A stretch of 26,631 nt of DNA, from positions 1 through 26,631 of the forward strand of contig DATMMO010000053.1 in the NCBI GenBank assembly GCA_035569695.1, in the 5' to 3' direction. This stretch comes from DASXMT01 sp035569695 (GTDB lineage: Bacteria > Actinomycetota > Acidimicrobiia > Acidimicrobiales > RAAP-2). The notes under the pieces were generated by a model, which was not told the DNA's origin, searched no databases, and was given only the letters and a program-made list of their open reading frames with translations. Positions 13,764 to 20,732 of this stretch are shown in pieces (position 1 is the first letter of the stretch; every line of letters begins with the position of its first letter). Both the position numbers and the translations under genes were made by a program.

Positions 13764-13940
13764 ATGGGACTTGCGGACGATGCCAAGAACAAGGCACAGG
13801 AAGTAAAGGGAAAGGCCAAAGAGGCCACCGGAAAAGCGACGGACAATCGGTCGCTGGAAGCCGAAGGTAAGGGCGACAAGGCCAAAGGGAATCTCAAGCA
13901 AGCAGGCGAAAACATCAAGGACGCAGTCGGAAAGAAGTAA
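13764..13940 (+). CDS. CsbD-like general stress protein
   Basis: A 58-residue, very hydrophilic, Lys/Glu/Ala-rich protein. The sequence MGLADDAKNKAQEVKGKAKEATGKATDN with the later EGKGDKAKGNLKQAGENIKDAVGKK is the classic CsbD layout of two repeated amphipathic helices. In Bacillus csbD is a SigB-controlled stress gene; a similar regulation is plausible here from the candidate promoter upstream. I use ATG 13764 because GAGGAG precedes it by four bases and the family always starts close to this motif; longer upstream frames lack protein character. Its molecular function is not known. Confidence 0.93.
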   Translation: MGLADDAKNKAQEVKGKAKEATGKATDNRSLEAEGKGDKAKGNLKQAGENIKDAVGKK

Positions 13941-14702
13941 CCCTGAGCAGTAGGGGATCTTCGAGCGATTCCCAACGCGATGACCCCCGCCCGCCGCCAG
14001 TATCGCTGCTGCTCAGAAAGTACTCAGTAGTGTCGACCGCAGAGCGGCAAACCTCCGCACTGCTCTGAAGCGACAGAAAACGACGATTAAGGATCTCGAA
14101 AGGGCCGTATCCCCGATCGGGACCGTCCGAAGTCACTGAAATCCGACCTCGATAGCGTCGCAAAGCAACGGAAGGTCGCGTCACGCAAGCTCTGAACTGT
14201 TTGGCATCGCGGCCAGCTCAAGACCGGCAGCGGGGCCGTCCGGTTTTGTACGCCCCGTAGGCGCAAGACTGCTATTGCCTCGGCCCGTGAACGCAGGGTC
14301 AGCCCCGCTGCCCGGCGCTCCGGGTCAGGGCGATGGTCCCGATTTCGGTATTGCCTTTGTTGTACAAAGCGCGTGAACATGGAGCCTGACTTGCCCGTAT
14401 ACGGTCGCCGACGCATGCGGACTCATGCGATGGCCACGTCGACCACAAGCTCGGTCGGAGTAAGGCGGCTGCCGTCTCGCTCACTCACCTGAGCAACTTG
14501 GCCTTCCCAGTCGCGAATTCCTCAACGCTCCGAGCCGGGCGGTGCCTCGCTTCGAGTTTTGACCTCAGCCCAGCGAGGCGTCTTGCCCGGCCTCGCCGAA
14601 CGGATGAGGTCATCGAGTCGGCACTCCGCTCGTCGGACCGCTCTTCGGTCCCCTACCTCAGTGCCGCGTCAGGCGCCAGCCCCCAAGAGGTGGCGTACGT
14701 TC
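13941..14702. other. 760-bp region with one small relic and no intact gene
   Basis: About 13982-14196 on the plus strand holds a broken coiled-coil-like reading: AAQKVLSSVDRRAANLRTAL and KTTIKDLERAV in one frame, then DRPKSLKSDLDSVAKQRKVA to a stop in another, with no start codon. The rest (14200-14702) shows only frames without motifs or ribosome-binding sites. Confidence 0.4.
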
Positions 14703-14706
14703 TTGA

Positions 14707-14720
14707 CAACCAATTGGTTG
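14707..14720. promoter_or_regulatory. ArsR operator copy 1
   Basis: CAACCAATTGGTTG is a perfect 14-bp palindrome whose right end overlaps the -35 element (TTGACA, 14718-14723) of the arsR promoter. It is identical to copy 2, 46 bp downstream. Confidence 0.8.
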
Positions 14721-14746
14721 ACATTCTGACGGCGTCGGAATATGGT
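14718..14746 (+). promoter_or_regulatory. Promoter of the arsR operon
   Basis: TTGACA (14718-14723), a 17-bp spacer and TATGGT (14741-14746) give a start near 14753. That excludes the ATG at 14749 as the translation start and supports ATG 14776. Confidence 0.7.
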
Positions 14747-14752
14747 TAATGT

Positions 14753-14766
14753 CAACCAATTGGTTG
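14753..14766. promoter_or_regulatory. ArsR operator copy 2
   Basis: This is an identical CAACCAATTGGTTG palindrome covering the predicted transcription start and touching the Shine-Dalgarno of arsR. With copy 1 it brackets the promoter, so a dimer on either site, or both together, would shut transcription. Confidence 0.8.
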
Positions 14767-14775
14767 AGGAGCGAT

Positions 14776-15189
14776 ATGGCGTACGACGAACTGTCCCGGG
14801 TGTTCGCTGCCCTGGCCGACCCCACCCGTCGGGGCGTCGTGGCTCGCCTGGCCACCGGGGACGCCACGGTGGGTGAACTCGCCTCGCCGTATGGAATGAC
14901 CGTGCAGGCGGTCTCCAAGCACCTGAAGGTGCTGGAGGATGCGGGACTGGTCAGCCGCACCGGGGATTCCCACCGCCGTCCCTGCCACCTGGAAGCCAAT
15001 GTGTTTGACCTGATGACCGGCTGGATCGAACGGTACCGGCGCGAGGCCGAAGCCCGGTTCGCTCGCCTGGATGGTGTCCTCGTCGATCTCGACGCCCTCG
15101 ATAACCCCCGCCGCACGCCCGGCCATTCCACCCGCCCGCACAGCACAGCAACGAAGACCACGAACTCACAGGAGGAAAAACGATCATGA
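14776..15189 (+). CDS. ArsR/SmtB-type transcriptional repressor
   Basis: A 137-residue winged-helix regulator. Residues 8-26 (VFAALADPTRRGVVARLAT) are the ArsR N-terminal signature, and VGELASPYGMTVQAVSKHLKVLEDAGLVSR (about 32-61) is the helix-turn-helix with recognition helix and start of the wing. There are no CxC-type metal-binding cysteines, so a metal sensor is unlikely; this is the SdpR/YczG-like subgroup that often controls AHSA1 genes. The C-terminal ~30 residues are polar and probably disordered. Start at ATG 14776 with GAGGAG upstream. The stop overlaps the AHSA1 start as ATGA. Two identical palindromes at its promoter imply autorepression. Confidence 0.92.
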   Translation: MAYDELSRVFAALADPTRRGVVARLATGDATVGELASPYGMTVQAVSKHLKVLEDAGLVSRTGDSHRRPCHLEANVFDLMTGWIERYRREAEARFARLDGVLVDLDALDNPRRTPGHSTRPHSTATKTTNSQEEKRS

Positions 15190-15680
15190 GCACGACAAGC
15201 GACACCTCGGTTCCCGAAACCACAATCAAAGCTCCGGCCGACCTTCCGACCATCACGATCGAGCGCACTTTCGCCTCGGCACCGAGTCAGGTGTTCCGGG
15301 CCTTCGTTGAGCCGGAACTGTTCAGCCGCTGGATCGGGCCGCACAGCGTCGAAGCTCGCGTCGACCATTGGGACGCCCGGACCGGCGGAAGTTGGAGCTA
15401 CGCCGCCTGGCGGGACGGGGAGCGCATCGCCGGCTTCTACGGGTCGTTCCATGAGATTCGCCCCGAGGAGCGTCTGGTGCAAACCTTCACCTACGACGGC
15501 GCTCCCGACGGGGTCAGCCTCGATACGACGACCTTCACCCCTCTGCCCGACGGCACCCGCCTCACCACGGTGTCCGTGGTGGAGTCCCTGGAGCTTCGCA
15601 ATCTGATCCTCGGCAGCGGTATGGACACTGGTGTCCGTGAGGGCTACGCGAAGCTCGACGTGCTTCTCCAGGCCCAGTGA
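15186..15680 (+). CDS. AHSA1-type SRPBCC protein
   Basis: A 164-residue helix-grip protein of the activator-of-Hsp90-ATPase-like (AHSA1) group. After a ~20-residue polar start it shows ITIERTFASAPSQVFRAFVEPELFSRWIGP (about residues 23-52), the first strand and helices with the conserved 'W-x-GP', then GGSWSYAAWRDGERIAGFYGSFHEIRPEERLVQTFTYDG, and the final helix DTGVREGYAKLDVLL. Bacterial members bind small hydrophobic ligands; the actual ligand is unknown. AGGAGG precedes the ATG. ArsR-AHSA1 pairs are a common operon type, and this one continues into a DUF1801 gene. Confidence 0.92.
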   Translation: MSTTSDTSVPETTIKAPADLPTITIERTFASAPSQVFRAFVEPELFSRWIGPHSVEARVDHWDARTGGSWSYAAWRDGERIAGFYGSFHEIRPEERLVQTFTYDGAPDGVSLDTTTFTPLPDGTRLTTVSVVESLELRNLILGSGMDTGVREGYAKLDVLLQAQ

Positions 15681-15694
15681 GCCGGGGAGGCGAC

Positions 15695-16060
15695 ATGCCC
15701 GCGCACGCGCACCCCGAGGTCGATCCCGCCGTACAGGCCTACATCGACAAGATCGGCCCCAAGCATCGGCCCCTCTTCGACCGGCTCCACCGGTTGATCG
15801 TGATCACCCATCCGGACGTGTCCGTGGGCCTGTCCTACAGGATGCCCGTCTTCAAACTCGGCGACCGCCGACTGTACGTCGGTGTATGGAGCCACGGCCT
15901 GTCGGTTTACGGGTGGCCGCAAGGGTCGGAGACCGCCTTCGTATCACGTCATCCCGAACTCAAAGCGAGCAAGGGCACCATCCGCCTGGGGCTGAAGGAC
16001 GTCAAAGCGATCACCGATGAGGACCTGCTCCTGCTGGTCGATGCAGCCCTGGGGAGCTGA
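15695..16060 (+). CDS. DUF1801 domain protein
   Basis: A 121-residue protein with the DUF1801 (YdhG/YjhT-like) layout: VDPAVQAYIDKIGPKHRPLFDRLHRLIVITHPDVSVGLSYRMPVFKLGDRRLYVGVW (about residues 9-65) and the C-terminal KGTIRLGLKDVKAITDEDLLLLVDAAL, where the 'KGTIRL...' strand is diagnostic. The role is unknown; the fold is related to the frataxin-like CyaY domain. I use ATG 15695, with GGGGAGG just before it, rather than GTG 15677, which overlaps the AHSA1 stop. It is the third and last gene of the ArsR operon, convergent with the ABC operon. Confidence 0.9.
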   Translation: MPAHAHPEVDPAVQAYIDKIGPKHRPLFDRLHRLIVITHPDVSVGLSYRMPVFKLGDRRLYVGVWSHGLSVYGWPQGSETAFVSRHPELKASKGTIRLGLKDVKAITDEDLLLLVDAALGS

Positions 16061-16088
16061 GTTTTCGAACGCTGACCTCGCCACCATT

Positions 16089-16123
16089 CAACGCTGGACG
16101 GCGCGTTGACGGAGACGCTTTTT
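16089..16123. terminator. Possible terminator between convergent operons
   Basis: CAACGC and GCGTTG (16089-16094 and 16103-16108) pair with an 8-base loop and a T-run follows at 16119-16123 on the plus strand. It lies in the 69-bp space where the DUF1801 gene and the ABC permease gene converge. The T-run is 10 bases from the stem, which weakens the call. Confidence 0.35.
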
Positions 16124-16129
16124 GGAGGT

Positions 16130-17332
16130 TTACATGCTCCAGAGTGCCTGCGTGGGTGATAGGCGTGCTGCCCGTAGTGCCGGGAGGAGTCCGGCGATCG
16201 CTCCTATGAGAAGGGCAGCAGACAGGCCCCCGGCCCATGCGAGTGTGGGTATGACGATCGCCCAGTGTTGGCCGCTTGCGAAGGCGCAAGTCGCGGCGAC
16301 GCCTGCACCGACCCCAACTGCTCCTCCGATGAGTCCAAGCAGGATGGCTTCGGTGAGGAATTGAATGCGAACGTGTCCTTTGGTGGCTCCTAGGGCCCTG
16401 CGCAGTCCGATCTCACTCCGTCGCTCGAGGACGCCAATGAGCATGACGTTACCGACCCCGACAGCACCTACGAGCAGTGAGACGGCACCAAGGCCAAGGA
16501 AGAGGCTGTTGAGCGCGCCTTTGGCTTTTGCCTGGGCGACGAGAGCGGCCGAAGGTTGGGACACGCTCACTTGGTTTGGTGATTCAGGATTGGCGGTAGC
16601 AGCAAGAACTGACTGAACGACGTTGACTTGGTCTGTCTGTACCCGCACGTAAATCTGGGAGGGATGGCCGTCGCTTCCGAGATATTTCTCTGCGGCGGGA
16701 AAGCCGACCAATACCGAGGAATCGATCTGAGGAGCGAGGACCGCCGGATGGAGAATTCCGGCCAAATAGAACCACTGATTCCCCACCCAAATTCTCTCTC
16801 CGGGGTAGACGCGGTCTATGCCAAGGCGCTGGGCCGCACTGGCCCCGAGCACGGCGATTGGTTTGCGTTCGGTCGCCGCGTTGAGAAATGAACCTTGAGC
16901 AACACTCGTTCCAACGGCGTGGGGCAAGTCGAGGCTGGCCGCGTCTACGGAGATCGCGTTGGTGTCAATCGAAGGGATGAGTGGGCTGCGGTAGGCGTTC
17001 GCCCTTGTGGCACCGGTGAATTCGACTGCCATGACGGGGCCGATCCTTCTGATCATTCCGGGGGCCGGAATGGGGAGTTCTGCAGTCTTACCGAACAGAG
17101 TTTGGCCATTGCTGACGGTGAGCAGGTTGGTGCCCAGTTGACTGATCTCGTTGAGCAGGCCAGCTTCCGACGATGACGAAAGACCGAGAACGGCAACGAT
17201 GGCACCTACGCCAATCGCAATTCCCAACGCGGAGAGGACTGCCCTTAGACGACGTGTTCGGACTCCTACGCTTGCCAGTCGGGCGAGGTCGTCGATTCGA
17301 AGCCTGCGTACTGTCAGGGGTGTCGTGGTCAT
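16130..17332 (-). CDS. FtsX/MacB-type ABC transporter permease
   Basis: A 400-residue permease of the MacB/LolE (type VII) architecture. There is one transmembrane helix near the N-terminus (about residues 29-53), a large extracytoplasmic MacB-PCD-like domain (about 55-265), then three helices. The coupling region VLERRSEIGLRRALGATKGHVRIQFLTEAILLG (about 303-335) and the C-terminal PALRAARLSPTQAL are signatures of this class. Such permeases do not move substrate through the membrane; they couple ATP hydrolysis to mechanical work on periplasmic or envelope partners. It overlaps the ATPase gene as ATGA and is the last gene of the operon driven from the lipoprotein promoter. Confidence 0.93.
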   Translation of the reverse strand: MTTTPLTVRRLRIDDLARLASVGVRTRRLRAVLSALGIAIGVGAIVAVLGLSSSSEAGLLNEISQLGTNLLTVSNGQTLFGKTAELPIPAPGMIRRIGPVMAVEFTGATRANAYRSPLIPSIDTNAISVDAASLDLPHAVGTSVAQGSFLNAATERKPIAVLGASAAQRLGIDRVYPGERIWVGNQWFYLAGILHPAVLAPQIDSSVLVGFPAAEKYLGSDGHPSQIYVRVQTDQVNVVQSVLAATANPESPNQVSVSQPSAALVAQAKAKGALNSLFLGLGAVSLLVGAVGVGNVMLIGVLERRSEIGLRRALGATKGHVRIQFLTEAILLGLIGGAVGVGAGVAATCAFASGQHWAIVIPTLAWAGGLSAALLIGAIAGLLPALRAARLSPTQALWSM

Positions 17333-18111
17333 CGATCGTCTCCGCTTGGTGGTCGAGAAAGTGGGTGGGTAGATGTATCGCTGATGATCCGCCCGTCGAG
17401 CATCTCCACCCGCCGCGGCATGCGAGCCGCGATGTTCTGATCGTGGGTGATGACGACGATGGTGGCCGCCTGAGCGTGCAGGTCATCCAGCAGGGCCAAG
17501 ATGGCCTGACCGGTTGCTTGGTCGAGATTGCCGGTGGGCTCGTCTGCAAGCATGATCGCGGGACGACCAACGAGGGCCCTGGCGATAGCGACCCGCTGAC
17601 GTTCGCCTCCGGACAGCTGGGTCGGCCGGGCGCCAGTTCGATGACCGAGTCCCACCATCTGTAATGATTCAGCGGCTCGGTGCCGCCGCTCTACCACTTC
17701 TACTCCGGCATAGAGGAGTCCGTCAGCCACGTTGTCCAAGGCGGTCGCATGCTCCGCCAGAAAGAACTGCTGGAACACGAAGCCGATGCGGGTCGCCCTG
17801 AGCGCTGCCAGTTCACGATCCGACAGGTCTGACAGGCGGAGCCCAGTGACCCGGACAGCGCCGGTGGTGGGTCGGTCAAGGCTGCCCATCAGATGCAACA
17901 GTGTGGTCTTGCCTGACCCCGAAGGTCCTACGATCGCCATTAGTTCCCCAGCGGTGACCTTGAGGGACACATCCTTCAAGGCCACCACCGGAGGCTCACT
18001 GGGATAGACCTTCGTTACCCCGTCCACCTCCAAAACAATCTGGTCCGCCGCGGAGAACGCAGATTTGTCGACAAGGTTGGATTCGTCGAGATCAATCAGC
18101 GGGCCGCTCAT
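17329..18111 (-). CDS. MacB/LolD-type ABC transporter ATPase
   Basis: A 260-residue nucleotide-binding protein. Walker A GPSGSGKTT (62-70), Q-loop FVFQQF (111-116), signature LSGGE (166-170), Walker B IMLADEP (186-192) and the H-loop THD (222-224) are all intact, so it should be active. The substitution pattern (LMGSLDRPTTGAVRV, LADEPTGNLD) is typical of LolD/MacB/FtsE proteins. An N-terminal extension of about 25 residues precedes the first strand. It overlaps the adaptor gene upstream and the permease gene downstream by 4 bp each, which supports a stoichiometric complex. Confidence 0.95.
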   Translation of the reverse strand: MSGPLIDLDESNLVDKSAFSAADQIVLEVDGVTKVYPSEPPVVALKDVSLKVTAGELMAIVGPSGSGKTTLLHLMGSLDRPTTGAVRVTGLRLSDLSDRELAALRATRIGFVFQQFFLAEHATALDNVADGLLYAGVEVVERRHRAAESLQMVGLGHRTGARPTQLSGGERQRVAIARALVGRPAIMLADEPTGNLDQATGQAILALLDDLHAQAATIVVITHDQNIAARMPRRVEMLDGRIISDTSTHPLSRPPSGDDR

Positions 18112-19295
18112 CTGGCCGGCACCACAACGCGCTGACCGGCTGCCAGCCCGGGCCCGGTCACCTGAACGAGGCCATCAGCGTCGTCGAAGATCCCCAAGGT
18201 GACGCCGACGAGATGGTGGACACCCCCGACGTCGACGACCTCCACGGCGTACCCACCGTTCGACAATGCGGTTAGTGCGGTGACTGGCACGACCAGTGCG
18301 TGGGCAACGGTAGCAGTGGTGATCGACACCTGTACCGGGGCTTGGTCCAGACTCCCAGTAGCAGTGGGATCGGTGGGAGCCACTTCTACGGGGACGGTAG
18401 GAGTGGCGTTGGATCCGCCTCCCGAGGGAACGGAGGCCACGGCGCCGACGGACGAGACCACGCCCGGCGTGGACGTGCCGTTCGGCAAGGTGATCGACAC
18501 CTTATTCCCCACCTTTATCTCAGATTGCTGGGCGGCATCGAGACTGATGGTGACCTGCCTCGTAGTTGAGGATGCACTCAAGATGGTCTGTCCCGGACCG
18601 GCCGACGCCCCAAGGGTGGCCGAGATGGTGGTGATCCGGGCCGCGGTAGGCACAAATACCACCTGTCCAAAGTCGAGGGTGCCAGATTGGACGACCCCTA
18701 AGGCAGCTTGGAGTTTCTCAACGGCTTGTTTCGTCCACCAGGAGAATTCGTTCGAGTCAGCCGGTATCTGCGCCGCCGTGGCGTAACCCAAGGTGACCAG
18801 GTCGGCGTTGAGTTCTGCCACATCGCTGCCGGTGACGTCCGATGCCGAGGCGCCCTCGGCCAAAGCGCGGTAGACGGGAGTCGACCCGTAAAGCAATACG
18901 ACCGGACTGCCATCGACCTGGTAGAGCACTTGGGCCTGTGAGATCACCTGGCCTGCTGCGGGTAGCCACGTGATGTGCCCTTGCGCCTCGTTGACGATGC
19001 TGGTGCTTCCGGCGTAGCCCAAGGTTCCGTTGACAGAGGTCTGTGAAGACAGGCTCCGGTGAGTCACGACTGTCAGCGAAGGCGGAGTGCCGTTGTCCCT
19101 CGATCCGGACGCACCTGGATTGTTTTTGCCGATCGAGTCGCCAATTCCCACTGCCGCCACGGCCACCACCACCAGCAATACGCCCGCGGCAACGAGGCGC
19201 TTCCGACGATGACCTGTCGGCATTCGCCCTGGATCCAGGGACTGGGCTGAGACGGGACCAACCGGTGTACTTGAGCAAGTGGCGCTGTCGCTCAC
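18108..19295 (-). CDS. HlyD/MacA-like adaptor with embedded peptidoglycan-binding-like domain
   Basis: A 395-residue membrane-anchored adaptor. A single transmembrane helix (about residues 32-52) follows a short cytoplasmic start. Outside, LTVVTHRSLSSQTSVNGTLGYAG and the glycine/valine-rich barrel segments are lipoyl/beta-barrel parts of a membrane-fusion protein. In place of the usual alpha-hairpin there is a peptidoglycan-binding (PGB1-like) segment: DVAELNADLVTLGYATAAQIPADSNEF, WWTKQAVEKLQAALG, about residues 160-210. This places the complex at the cell wall. I choose GTG 19295, which overlaps the lipoprotein stop as GTGA and has AGGTGG upstream; a longer frame runs to 19358. Confidence 0.88.
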   Translation of the reverse strand: MSDSATCSSTPVGPVSAQSLDPGRMPTGHRRKRLVAAGVLLVVVAVAAVGIGDSIGKNNPGASGSRDNGTPPSLTVVTHRSLSSQTSVNGTLGYAGSTSIVNEAQGHITWLPAAGQVISQAQVLYQVDGSPVVLLYGSTPVYRALAEGASASDVTGSDVAELNADLVTLGYATAAQIPADSNEFSWWTKQAVEKLQAALGVVQSGTLDFGQVVFVPTAARITTISATLGASAGPGQTILSASSTTRQVTISLDAAQQSEIKVGNKVSITLPNGTSTPGVVSSVGAVASVPSGGGSNATPTVPVEVAPTDPTATGSLDQAPVQVSITTATVAHALVVPVTALTALSNGGYAVEVVDVGGVHHLVGVTLGIFDDADGLVQVTGPGLAAGQRVVVPAR

Positions 19296-19900
19296 GAGCC
19301 ACCACCTGGTCGGCTCGCGATACCGTTGCCGCCGAGGCTCGGCATGGACGACTGGCAAGCTTGGTTTGCCACGCCGAACTGGGGCGAGTTGGGATCGATC
19401 CCGCTAAGAGATCCCATGCCATTGCTGGTCGGGTCGGGGAAGTTCGGTATCCCGTGGGCCCGCATGCACTTGGCGTAGTTCAAGAGCTGCGCCACCTCGC
19501 TCTGGGTGAACTTGTGTCCAGTTGTCATGCCTTTCCCGCCGCCGGGAAGCAACTGGGCGCACGCCTGCTGTGCCGCCTTCAGCTGAGGATCGTTCGGGTC
19601 GTTGGTGATATCGAACCCCCCACCCGGTTTGGGGTCAGGGAAATTGGGCACACCATGAGACCGAACACAGGCGGCATATGCCAACGCGGCCCGGTCGCTG
19701 CTGCCACCTGACGAGGTGCTCGGCGCAGATGGATGTGTCGACGCGCTTTGAGCTACTCCAGGCGTGCTCGGTCCTCCTCCACATGCGGTGATGAGGAAGG
19801 CAAATGGCACCAGAGTTGCCGTGATCAACGCCCAGCCACGCCGTCGTGCGCTTCCGGGTCCCTGTCCGATGCTTGCCACCGCCTCTTGGCTGTCAACCAT
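19292..19900 (-). CDS. Lipoprotein with two tandem CxRxHGxPNFPDP repeats
   Basis: A 202-residue exported lipoprotein. A hydrophobic signal segment (ALITATLVPFAFLITAC) ends in a lipobox with Cys40. After a Ser/Pro/Thr-rich linker (about 41-75) the chain contains two copies of one unit: YAACVRSHGVPNFPDP and later YAKCMRAHGIPNFPDP, each followed after 20-30 residues by an acidic/Pro stretch and an 'A-x-x-A-C' helix (AAQQACAQLLP; VANQACQSSMP). Each copy therefore has one Cys in the motif and one in the helix, suggesting a disulfide or a ligand site. I choose ATG 19900 (AAGGAG upstream) over GTG 19915. It is the first gene of the ABC operon and diverges from the two-component system. Confidence 0.85.
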   Translation of the reverse strand: MVDSQEAVASIGQGPGSARRRGWALITATLVPFAFLITACGGGPSTPGVAQSASTHPSAPSTSSGGSSDRAALAYAACVRSHGVPNFPDPKPGGGFDITNDPNDPQLKAAQQACAQLLPGGGKGMTTGHKFTQSEVAQLLNYAKCMRAHGIPNFPDPTSNGMGSLSGIDPNSPQFGVANQACQSSMPSLGGNGIASRPGGGS

Positions 19901-19954
19901 TGGGTTCTCCTTCACTCGGGATTCGTACTCTGGATGGAGTTATAGAAAACCTGT

Positions 19955-19972
19955 CGTTGCGCGAGTGCAACG
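19955..19972. promoter_or_regulatory. Inverted repeat in the lipoprotein/response-regulator promoter region
   Basis: CGTTGC and GCAACG (19955-19960 and 19967-19972) with a 6-base centre lie between the divergent lipoprotein and response-regulator genes; another GCAAC occurs 15 bp further. It is a candidate site for the adjacent response regulator. Promoter elements could not be assigned with confidence. Confidence 0.4.
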
Positions 19973-20072
19973 GCGTTACGTTTTTGCAACAGTGGATGAG
20001 GCATTCTGTTACCGGTCAGCCAATCCAGAAGATCGATATCCACCCAACTGCTCGGGTGGCAGGGAGTAGACG

Positions 20073-20732
20073 ATGAGGGTGTTGCTCGTTGAAGACCACG
20101 CCAAGTTGGCGGCAACAATCGCAAGGGGGCTCCGCCAAGTCGGCCTGGCCGTTGATGTTGTCTACGACGGCCACGACGCCCTCGCCCATCTGGCGACCAC
20201 CAAGTACGACGTCGTCGTGCTGGACCGGGACATTCCTGGCGTTCACGGGGATGAAGTCTGTCGGACGATCGTCGAGGAGGGATCGCGCAGTCGCGTCCTT
20301 ATGCTGACCGCCGCGGACAGTGTGCAGGAGCGGGTGAAGGGTCTTGGCATCGGAGCGGACGACTACCTGTCCAAACCGTGCGATTTCTCGGAACTGTTAG
20401 CACGCATTCGTGCTCTGCAACGGCGTCCTACCTCATCGCTGCCACTGACCCTCGTCAGCGGCGATCTAACTCTCGATCCAGCCCACCGAATCACGACCAG
20501 AGCGGGGCTCCGTTTGGCGCTAAGCCCGAAAGAGTTCGCCGTCTTGGAGCTGCTCCTCACATGTCAAGGAGTAGTGGTCTCAGCCGAGGAGATCCTGGAA
20601 CGAGTGTGGGACGAGTCCGCTGACCCGTTCAGCCAGGCGGTCCGGACAACGATGAGCCGACTTCGTGCCAAGCTCGGCAATCCTCCCATGATCGAGACGG
20701 TCGCCAAGTCCGGCTACCGAATCAGTGGATGA
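20073..20732 (+). CDS. OmpR/PhoB-family response regulator
   Basis: A 219-residue two-domain regulator. The receiver (residues 1 to about 115) has the acidic pair E7/D8, the phosphoacceptor D51 in VVVLDRDIPG, T79 and the switch lysine K101 in YLSKP, so it should be phosphorylated normally. The C-terminal winged helix (about 127-219) has GDLTLDPAHRITTRAG, LSPKEFAVLELLL and the recognition-helix region AVRTTMSRLRAKLGNPPMIETVAKSGYRI. GGGAG precedes the ATG and the stop overlaps the kinase start as ATGA. It is encoded back-to-back with the lipoprotein/adaptor/ABC operon, its likely target. Confidence 0.95.
   Translation: MRVLLVEDHAKLAATIARGLRQVGLAVDVVYDGHDALAHLATTKYDVVVLDRDIPGVHGDEVCRTIVEEGSRSRVLMLTAADSVQERVKGLGIGADDYLSKPCDFSELLARIRALQRRPTSSLPLTLVSGDLTLDPAHRITTRAGLRLALSPKEFAVLELLLTCQGVVVSAEEILERVWDESADPFSQAVRTTMSRLRAKLGNPPMIETVAKSGYRISG

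Noticed and set aside
14658..15482. 274-codon minus-strand frame
   Set aside because: Opposite ArsR and AHSA1; crosses both operators and has no motif.
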